Assembly: GCA_011503125.2 (NCBI GenBank)
Contig: WWBZ02000014.1
Coordinates: 1-64,000, forward strand
DNA: 64,000 nt
Direction of reading: 5' to 3'
DNA from: Botryosphaeria dothidea
Lineage: Eukaryota > Ascomycota > Dothideomycetes > Botryosphaeriales > Botryosphaeriaceae
Shown here: positions 56,368 to 64,000 of the stretch, in pieces
Position numbering within the stretch: the first letter of the stretch is position 1
Layout of the letters: every line of letters starts with the position of its first letter
Made by a program: the position numbers and the translations under genes
The notes under the pieces: model-generated
Database searches by the model: none
Told to the model about the DNA's origin: nothing
What the model saw: only the letters and a program-made list of their open reading frames with translations

Positions 56368-56382
56368 ATGAGCTTAGTCTAA
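56368..56382 (-). promoter_or_regulatory. Gypsy-2 primer-binding site, probably self-priming
   Basis: On the minus strand TTAGACTAAGCT follows the 5' LTR. Ten bases (AGACTAAGCT) are complementary to AGCTTAGTCT inside the same LTR (56441-56450); in the old copy the match is 12 bases. This fits Tf1-type self-priming and no tRNA 3' end is evident. Confidence 0.55.
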
Positions 56383-56632
56383 TGTGATAGCTTGCATCCG
56401 GTGCACTCGCGGAAATGTAGTGGCATTACTATCTACGAGAAGACTAAGCTAAAGAGAAAAGGAAGAAAGGTTTAAGCAAGATAGCGCTGCTTATATATCT
56501 CTCTAGAGTCCCTTTTACTAGTAGCGAGTTGCAGGGTTTTCTTGTTGAGCTTCGTTAAGCTTCAGGGTCCTCTTAACCCAAGGTCTCGCCGCAGGATCCA
56601 TCCAAGGCACCCTTAGGGTTCAAACCGTAACA
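56383..56632 (-). repeat. Gypsy-2 young copy 5' LTR
   Basis: 250 bp, plus strand TGTGATAGCTTGC...ACCGTAACA; pairs with 50912-51161. Confidence 0.95.
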
Positions 56633-59553
56633 TAGTTAAAGATCCTCGAATAACTATAGTAGCTCGAGGTAGTATCTATAAGAGAGGAAGAAAGGGCTTA
56701 CGCCTATCGATAAGGATTCTTAGCTATTTATAGTAAGCTCTATTACTAGCAACTAGTTAACCTAGTTATCTTACGCGTAGTTAACTATCCGGTAGAGCTT
56801 TCTTTCTATCTCGGTATTCGTACGCTCTATTAATCTATTTATTTCTAGATAATAGGCTATTAAGATTCGTCTTTCGATCCTAAGTAATTAGTAAACCCTC
56901 TTCTATAGCTAGCTAATAAATTAGCTTCCCCTATTAGAGATAATAGCTACTAGGACTCTATAGTAGCGGTAGAAATAGCGAATAAATATTTTAGTAACTA
57001 TTTCTACTTCGATATCCTTATAGGCCTTAAGAATAACTCCTTTGCCTAATCGATTAGTAATAACTATAAGTATTTAACATCCTTAGCTCTCGGGTAGCGG
57101 CCTAATAAAGTCGACTAAGATCTCTCTCTACTAACGGTTTAGTACTAGTAACGGCCGTAGTAGTTCTTATTTATAGTCTCTCTAGACTCTAGTCCTTCCG
57201 TAAATATTATAGTTACGTATAAACCTTCGTATATCCGATATAAAGTTCGGCTAAAAGAACTGCCTTATAATAAGAGCTATCGTTCTAGTACGTCTAGGGT
57301 AAGCTATTATTATTAAATCGTAAAGTATCTAGATTAGCTTAGTTCTTAAAGGCTCGTAGTTTAGTATCTAACGTCTACTACGAAATAGTAGCTCTCCTTA
57401 ATTATTTAAGAAGTAATTAGTAATTAAGAGCTTAACTAGTTCTTCTAAATCGTTTAGTAGCGTTCTTCTACCCTTTCTTACTACTATTATAAGACGTCTA
57501 TAGTCCGGATCCGCTACTTTTACCTCTTACTAGAGCTACTATAAATAGTCTTCGATTAACGTTACTTCTTATTCGTATACTAGTTCGTCTATAGATCTAT
57601 CTAATAGTTCGTCTACTAGTTTATCTACTAGTTTATCTACTTATTCGTCTACTTCTTATTCGGTTATAGCTTATCGTCTTATTTATACTAGTATTACTAG
57701 AACTCTCTAATAGTTAGCTTAAATCTTATCTAGGCTTAAGAGTCGTATAATATAATATTAAAGCCTCTTATTATCTTAAGATACTAGTAAGTCTTAGTCT
57801 CTTCGTATAAGTACGTTAGGCTAAGTTCTAAGCTTACCTAGACGGTAAGTAATAGTAAAGTTAAATCGGCTTAGAATTAGCTACTATCTTATTTACCTCT
57901 TAAAGAGCCGTCGGACTATTATAAAGTATTCGAGATTCTTATAGTCCGTAATAATCTTAAATTCTTTTACGCTTCGTAGCTTTATATTCTACTACTAAAG
58001 ATACTTAATAATCGTAAGGAGCTCCTTATCGTAGATCTCGTAGTTATACTCCGCTAGCGAGTTTTTCTTTAAGAAGTAGGCAACTAGCCGGAGTACTCTA
58101 TTATTATCGTATTAGGATAAGATTCCTCCTATATAGTATCCTAAGGAGTCGGTCTCGAGAATTATCTTTCGGTCCGGATTAAATTAGGTAAGGATTAGTG
58201 CCGTAATAAAGGTCTTCTTTAGCTTTTAAAACGCTCTTTCTACTCCTTCTATCTAATAGAACGGAACGTCTTTCTTTATAAGTATATATAACGGAGCCGT
58301 AGTCTTCGAGTATCTATTAATAAAGCGTCGGTAGAAGTTTATAAAGCTAAGGAATCTAAGTACTCCTTTAACTATAGTTAGTATTTTCTATTCCTAAATA
58401 GCTTTTATCTTAGCTAGGTCTATACGGATATCTTTCCTAGCTTCGATAATAAATCTAAGATACTTTATTAACTAAACTTTAAATTCGCACTTATCGATAT
58501 TAAGCTATAGTCCCGCTGCTTATAGCTTTTCGAGAACCTTAGTTACGTACTCTTAGTATTAGATACGGGATTCTTCGGTAAAAATAAGTATATTATCGAT
58601 ATAAGCCGATATAAAGTCGTCTAGGAAGTCCTATAGGGTCTAGTTAATATATCGTTAAAAGGTACTTAGTATATTAGCTAGTCTAAAGGAAGTAATAAGC
58701 TACTTAAATAGTCTAAAGCGAGTTCGAAAGGCTATAAGCTATTTATCTCCTAGTTTAACCCGAATCTTATTAAATACTACGATTATATCGAGTTTCGTAA
58801 ACTATCTTACCTTACTAATCCGGTTAAGGGTCTCCTAGATAAGAGGTAGTAAATATCGATTCTTTCGTATAAGTTAATTAAGGGCTTAGTAGTTATAATA
58901 GAATCGTAAGCCTTTATCTAGTTTCTTTATAAAGAGGACTAGCGCTGCGGCTAGAGAATTACTTATATAGATAAAGCCTTTATCGAGTAGCTCTATAAGC
59001 GTTTTCCGGAGTACTAGTAGTTCGTCTCTAGATATATTATATAAGGGTCCCTATAGGGCCACTAGTGTCCTCCTATACTCGTCTTTCTTAAGCTTAATCT
59101 AATAATCGATTCTAGGTCGATATAGAGATAACTTATCGGCTTTACTTCTATCGAAGGTATCGAGAAACCGTTTATCTAACTAGGCTAGTAGTTTCGTTCT
59201 TAGGTTCGTATACTTCTTCTTAGTAAGTACTTTATTAATATTAGCTAGACTTACTAAGAAAACCTAGTAACCGAGTCGTTTCTTCCTCGTAAGAAGGCGG
59301 AACCTAGCGGCTCCGACCCTTTTATAGTCGAGTTCTTTTCTCTCTCTCTAGCTTTATACTACTAGGCTAGAGTCCTTAAATCTAAGGATTTATTTTTCTA
59401 TATCTAGTTCTACTCTCTCTTTTACTAACTATAGTAAGCTAAGAATAACTTTATAGTCTTTAATCCTTAGAGCTATATAGAAGTAAGCTCTTTTCGTTTA
59501 GTATCCGCTAATATCGATCTCGGTAATTACTACTTCGGTAATCTAAAAGTCGG

Positions 59554-59737
59554 TATTAGAGTCTAAAGTCTTAGGATTAAGCCTTAGAGAATTATCGGCG
59601 GGTTACGTAACGCTAAGCCTCTCTTATATATAACTCTTTCCTTTCTTCTACGTCTTCTCTTCTTTCTTCTTAAGTCTAGCTTAACGTATATAGCGTAATA
59701 TACCTTTTAGCGATTATTCTAAGGTTAAGCCCTAATA
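59554..59737 (-). repeat. RIPed solo LTR of an otherwise unseen family
   Basis: A 184-bp segment missing from the young Gypsy-2 at the equal site (about 54655). It is flanked by GTCGG (59549-59553, 59738-59742). On the minus strand it reads TATTAGGGC...CTCTAATA, which is TGTTAG...CTAACA after RIP, with TATATAAGAGAGG inside and TTCTTC-rich sequence on the plus strand. Confidence 0.8.
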
Positions 59738-61164
59738 GTCGGTAATAGTATTAACTAACTAGATTTATCTTAGTCGGATAGAGATACGCTAGAGTTTATA
59801 TCTTCGAGCGAATCGAGTATCGATAAAGCTATAGAATAAATACCTAGAATTAATAAGGGTTTAAGTAGAGATCTTCTTATTAATAAGTACTAAAACTAAG
59901 AAAGATAGTTTTTCTATATACTTATTCTCGAATTACTTCTAATTTACTTAAAGCTTACTTTACTTCTTTTACTTCTAACGGCGAATTTTATTAAAAGCTA
60001 CTCTTTTTCCGAATTCTTATTAACCTCTAATACTTTAGCGTCCTCCTCTAACTACGGAGGAACTTTCTACTCCGACTATCTAATACTAGTAGCTTAAGCT
60101 AGGCGACGGGTAGGCGTATAAGAATATATATACTTCTAGTATCCTAAAGTACTATAACGCGTATAAAGCCTATTCTAACGACGTCGGTTAATCTTATCTT
60201 AAGTTATCTATTTAGCTCTCTAGGTTAGTACGGCTTTAGCTAGGCCTATTAGTTTCTAGTCTATTTAGTTATTTTAAAGAGGCTTTAGATACGTAGTAGA
60301 TCTAGTAGTCGTTATTAATCGAGTAGTTCTCTTATTAGTTTAAGGACTTAGGCTTCTTCTTCCTTAATACCTACTTCGTATAACTAACTTCTTAGCCTTA
60401 TTAATAGCCTTTATATCGTTACTAGTTCTAGCTAGTAAGTTAGTAAATTCGTAGAACGTAAGATCTTCTAAGCTCTTACTAACTAGTCGGTCTTTTAGTT
60501 CCTAGCTAATTAAGTTCTAAAGAGAGTTTTTCTTTTACTTATCGTCCTATATAGTACTTTTACTAGATTTAAGTATTAGGTAGCGAAACTTTATAAAGTA
60601 TTCTCTAAAGGGGCTACCTTTTTAATATAGGGCTCGGAGCTCGCGACGTGCTTTTTCCTCGCGATATAGGTCGCTAAATACGGCTCTTAGCTATTCGAAT
60701 AGGTCTTAGGTTATAGCCGTCTAGCTTAAGGATCTTTATTATAGTTATAAGTAGGTAAGCGCGGTTCCTCGTAGCTAATTAAATAGTAACGCTACTTATA
60801 TCGTTTCTAGGTAGCTTACGTAATCGATTCGAAGTTTCTAATTTACTTAATTAATCTAGGCTTCTAGCTTCTTTCGCTCTTCTTTAAATTCTACTAGTTC
60901 GGGTAGAATTTTTCTTAGCCTTTAACTTGCCGTAAGCGCTTAAATAACCGCTTTAGTAATTACGGTCGGTAGGGTTTATACTTAAGCCGTCGGAGTAGAC
61001 GTAGCTATTTCTACGCTAGGCTGCCTTATTATTAGTATAGTAGCCTAGCTATCTATTCGTGCCTATAGCTAAATAACTATTATAAATAGTTAGTTCGCCT
61101 ATTACGGTAGGTCCTCTTATTCGCGCTATAAAGTCTCTTACGGTTTATCTATTAGTTAGTCGTC

Positions 61165-61300
61165 TATTCTAGAACGTCTTTTTAGGTATCTTCTTAGGCG
61201 TCTTCTTAAGTATCTTCTTAGGTATCTTCTTAGATATCTTCTTAGATATCTTCTTAGATATCTTCTTAAATATCCTCTCTAAGATCTCCTTTTAGATCTT
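61165..61300 (+). repeat. Leader minisatellite in old Gypsy-2
   Basis: About eight units of (T)ATCTTCTTAGR (15 bp each) against about four less regular ones in the young copy (56095-56150). It lies upstream of the gag start on the minus strand. Confidence 0.75.
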
Positions 61301-61464
61301 CTTTTAGAGACTTCTTCGTGCCTTCTTAAACGCTATACCGTCGTTTTATTAAAGAACTTTCTTCGGGAACCTTCTTAAGTGCCTATATAGATACCTTCTT
61401 AAACGATTTCCTAAGTATAGTTAACTAGTAACGAGCCTAGCTACTATCCTAAACTTAGAGGAAG

Positions 61465-61620
61465 AGGATAAAAACGTAGTACTTACGTAGGAGCTATAGC
61501 GTATAGAGGAAAGAAGAATAAGAACGTAGTACTTACGTAGGAGCTATAGCGTATAGAGAAAGGAGGTAAGAAAAGCCGTACTTACGTAAAAGCTTTAGCG
61601 TATAGAGGAAGAAGAATTAG
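61465..61620 (+). repeat. Three tandem units in old Gypsy-2 leader
   Basis: GTACTTACGTAGGAGCTATAG plus AGCGTATAGAGGAA repeats three times with a period near 60 bp. The young copy has a single unit (56338-56362). Confidence 0.8.
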
Positions 61621-61630
61621 CTTAGTCTAA

Positions 61631-61871
61631 TATAATAGCTTATATCCGGTGCACTCGCGGAAATATAGTAGTATTACTATCTATAAGAAGACTAAGCTAA
61701 AGAGAAAAGAAAGTAAGGTTTTAAGTAAGATAGCGCTACTTATATATCTCTCTAGAGTTTCTTTTACTAGTAGCGAGTTATAAAGTTTTCTTATTAAGCT
61801 TTAGAGTTCTCTTAACCTAAGGTCTCGCCGTAGAATCTATCTAAGGCACCCTTAGGGTTTAAACCGTAATA
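61631..61871 (-). repeat. Gypsy-2 old copy 5' LTR, RIPed
   Basis: TATAATAGCTTATATCC...ACCGTAATA, aligning with the young LTR with TG and CA replaced by TA. Confidence 0.9.
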
Positions 61872-62018
61872 AGAGCGTATAGTTACTAATAAGTTCTTTA
61901 GTAATAATCTAGTTAGCTACCTCGGGGTCTATAGTACTAAGAATAATCGCTAAGTAAGTTTTCTCCTCTAGAAGCTTTCTCTTTAGCTAGGCTAGCTTAC
62001 TAATACGTAGTCCTAGAT
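61872..62018 (-). pseudogene. LINE B-like gag fragment
   Basis: Matches 32750-32890 of the young LINE B (for example CTAGCTTACTAATACGTAGTCC), the segment just upstream of the zinc knuckles. Diverged and RIPed. Confidence 0.7.
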
Positions 62019-62249
62019 TATAAGGTAGTAAAGCCGAAATAATAGTATTACTTTTAACTAAAAATCTATATATAAGAAGAAAGAAAAGAGAGTCTAGAAA
62101 GAGAGGGCGAAGGATAAATATACCTAGTCGCTTAGCGCTAGGCCCGTACCCTAGTATCTAACCGAGTTATTCTTAGTATAGCTAGGGCCTCTAGTTACTA
62201 TTAAGTATCTATCTAGTTACCTAGAGTAGTAGCGCTTAAGAGGCCTAAT
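62019..62249 (+). repeat. 230-bp interspersed element, copy 3, RIPed
   Basis: TATAAGGTAGTAAAGCCGAAAT...AAGAGGCCTAAT aligns along its length with 20088-20318. No clear target duplication (TAGAT left, ACTAT right). Confidence 0.8.
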
Positions 62250-62255
62250 ACTATC

Positions 62256-64000
62256 TCCTCCTTCTCTAAGCGAGGTCTACTAAGCTTCTTAAAAAATTCG
62301 GGTAGCTCGGGCGCGTTCTTATAGTATACGTAGTACTTACGGATTTTATTAGGAGTATTCTTATAGTTACCCTAGTGTTGCTATAGAGGATTAAAGTTCT
62401 ACTTATCCTAGTTACCTATAAAGATAATCTTATACTATACTCTATACCTTAAGTTTCGGTAGTTTACTACCTCTAGTACTTTCTACTCCTTATAAGTTTT
62501 ATTCTCGTCCTTATTAAAGATTATATATACTAGGCTAGACTCCTAGATCTAACCCGGATATAGGTTATCTAGGGTAAGGTATAGCTTCTAGAGGTAGAAT
62601 ATAGAGAAGATTTCTTTCTCTTATATATAAGAAGGTATAGTAACTTCGTATACTTTACCGTTAATTAACCTAGTAATTTTCTACGGACTAAGGTTCTTTA
62701 GTAAGAGAGACTTGCTATTCCGTCCTAAGTTAAAGTCTCGGGCGTTAATAAATACTTTATCGCCTATACGGAAGATAGGGTATAGCTAGCGGAATTTATC
62801 TATATAGCGGGCTTATTCTTCTTATATCTAGACTAGTTAATCTTAGAGGAAGCTTCTTATAGCATTTAACCTTTTAACTAACCGGTCTACTCTAATTACT
62901 TCTACTTTTCTAGTACCCTAGTAGATTTTTATAGGTTCTAAGCTAGTACGTAGATAGAATCCGTTATCTACGAAGAATAGCGATATACTAGTTAATACGC
63001 TAATATACGTATTAGCTATAAATTTAGCTTTAGGTAGAAAGTCGACCTAGTTGTCTTACGCGTAGTTAATATATATCCGGAGATACTTTTTAAGACCTTT
63101 AATAGAGCTTTCGCTCTAGCTATTAGTCTAGGAGTAAAATATAGTTAATATTTTAATTTTTACGTTATATCGTTCTATAATTCTTCTATAGATATAGGAG
63201 TCTATAGCGCTACCTCGGTCGGAGACGATATCTATTAGAAAACCTCGTATATAAAAGAGGCGGCGGTTTAGAACCTCTACGGTTTCTTTAGTACTTAGCG
63301 TTATTATTAGCTCGTAGATCTTTTTCTTAGTTAAACGGTCTATAATAACTAGGTAGTATCAGTATCTCTAATTCCTCCTAATATATAGCGGTAGTTTTTC
63401 CGTAAAGTCTAGGGCTACGTAGAGTTACTTCTACTAGGGGATAGAGAGCGGTCTTAGTAGTCCTTACTTTTACTCCGAGTATAGCTTATAGCGGCGGTAG
63501 TAGTAATAGTTCTTATAAAAACGAGTAATATCTTCTCTTTATCTAGCCTACTAGTAGTTTTCTATAAGCTCTCTATATATAGCCTTAGATCCTAGGTGTC
63601 CTATAAGTAGTTTTTCGTAGTAATTCTTTAGGAGGCGTAGGCGTAGTAGTTAGTAGTCTAGGATAATAAGCGCGTCTTTTAGCTATACCTAACTATCTTT
63701 TACTAAGAAGTCCTAAATATTTTTCTTATAGTTCTTCCTAATTAAGTAGCTTAGTACACGTCTATCTCCTATATTAATACTTCTACAGAGATCCTAGATT
63801 ACCCTATTCTTCTCGTAGGCTTCGCTAATAAGTATATCGAGGTCTTTCTATATAGCTTCCTAGGTTTTCCGGGCTTTATAGATTTTCTAAGTCTAGTTAT
63901 CTTCCGGCTCTTAAGAGTCTAACTCCTCCTTCTCTAGGTTATTAGTAGTAAAGAGGATAGAATTAATAGTAATCTTTATATTAGGTTCTAGGTTTAAGTC
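62256..64000 (-). pseudogene. Gypsy-4 pol, 3' part, RIPed, runs off the window
   Basis: The minus strand gives an integrase core (VALDFTEKLPLYIRR near 63380; LIIDRLTKKKIYELI near 63320; IVSDRGSAIDSYIYRR near 63200), then DKVFINARDFNLGRNSKSLL (about 62740), INGKVYEVTIPS, and a C-terminal YRNLRYRVQYKIIFIGN segment (about 62430) resembling a chromodomain-like end. Stops are TAA/TAG. The family differs from Gypsy-1, -2 and -3. No LTR is visible at its 3' side. Confidence 0.8.

Larger units (their letters stand above)
50912..56632 (-). mobile_element. Gypsy-2 young copy, complete chromovirus
   Basis: 5.7 kb with LTRs 50912-51161 and 56383-56632 and the perfect 5-bp duplication TAGTT (50907-50911, 56633-56637). 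The insertion site is inside the old copy at the position equal to 51735-51750 of the young one. The polypurine tract GGGAGGGGGGTAA (minus strand) adjoins the 3' LTR. PBS-region AGCTTAGTCT (56371-56380) is complementary to AGACTAAGCT in the LTR (56441-56450). Confidence 0.95.
50087..61871 (-). mobile_element. Gypsy-2 old copy, full length, heavily RIPed, split by a young Gypsy-2
   Basis: 3' LTR 50087-50325, internal 50326-50906 plus 56638-61630, 5' LTR 61631-61871. AAGAG occurs at both outer edges (50082-50086; 61871-61875, overlapping the last LTR base). Domain order matches the young copy. Almost every CA or TG of the young copy is TA here, while CG sites are kept. It also carries a solo LTR insertion at 59554. 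Confidence 0.9.

Noticed and set aside
61871..62018. Idea that Gypsy-2 old copy sits within Gypsy-3, with Gypsy-3 resuming at 61872
   Set aside because: The right flank is LINE B-like gag, not Gypsy-3 integrase, so the host was already rearranged or the AAGAG match is chance.
1..64000. CRISPR arrays, rRNA or intact tRNA genes
   Set aside because: No regularly spaced repeats and no cloverleaf-capable sequence was seen; the only tRNA-like part is the SINE T-arm.

Overview
The window looks like a transposon-filled, AT-rich compartment of a filamentous ascomycete (Pezizomycotina). The evidence is Tad1-like non-LTR retrotransposons, chromodomain Ty3/Gypsy elements, a Ty1/Copia element, a Fot1/Pogo DNA transposon, a HET-type gene remnant, short GT...AG introns, and damage typical of repeat-induced point mutation (RIP). 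Wherever an old and a young copy of one family can be aligned by eye, the old one carries CpA to TpA (TpG to TpA) changes while CpG sites are kept. Stops in most reading frames are TAA/TAG where CAA, CAG or TGG is expected. No RNA gene or CRISPR array was seen.

Layout. 1-4390: 5'-truncated LINE A copy 1 with a 499-bp tRNA-derived SINE inside. 4395-9799: complete Copia element with a single 1520-codon gag-pol frame. 9800-16100: low-copy island with a (GTA)n repeat, a LINE C fragment that cuts off a HET-domain gene, an intact small secreted Cys-rich protein gene, a solo Gypsy-1 LTR and two decayed genes. 16109-19590: solo and partial LTRs, a 1.85-kb Fot1-like transposon and a Gypsy-3 LTR. 19590-36535: LINE A copy 2, which hosts a small MITE-like element, two copies of a 230-bp repeat, a LINE B 3' fragment, and a RIPed LINE B that itself contains a younger LINE B. 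36540-38003: decayed GC-rich gene, Gypsy integrase fragment, Copia-like LTR fragment. 38004-45889: Gypsy-1 chromovirus with two unlike LTRs and a spliced antisense gene at its 3' end. 45890-48960: partial membrane-protein frame, LTR remnants, and an intact 581-codon HNH-nuclease-type gene. 49036-50086: LINE C and Gypsy-3 fragments. 50087-61871: RIPed Gypsy-2 copy with a younger Gypsy-2 inserted in it. 61872-64000: LINE gag scrap, third 230-bp repeat, and the 3' half of Gypsy-4 running off the edge.

Probably functional host genes are few: the HNH gene (47213-48958) and the small secreted protein (12366-12827). Most of the rest is nested mobile DNA whose target-site duplications give a relative insertion order. 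The most unusual item is the intron-containing antisense frame opposite the chromodomain end of Gypsy-1. All assignments come from reading translations and aligning repeats by eye; no database search was run.
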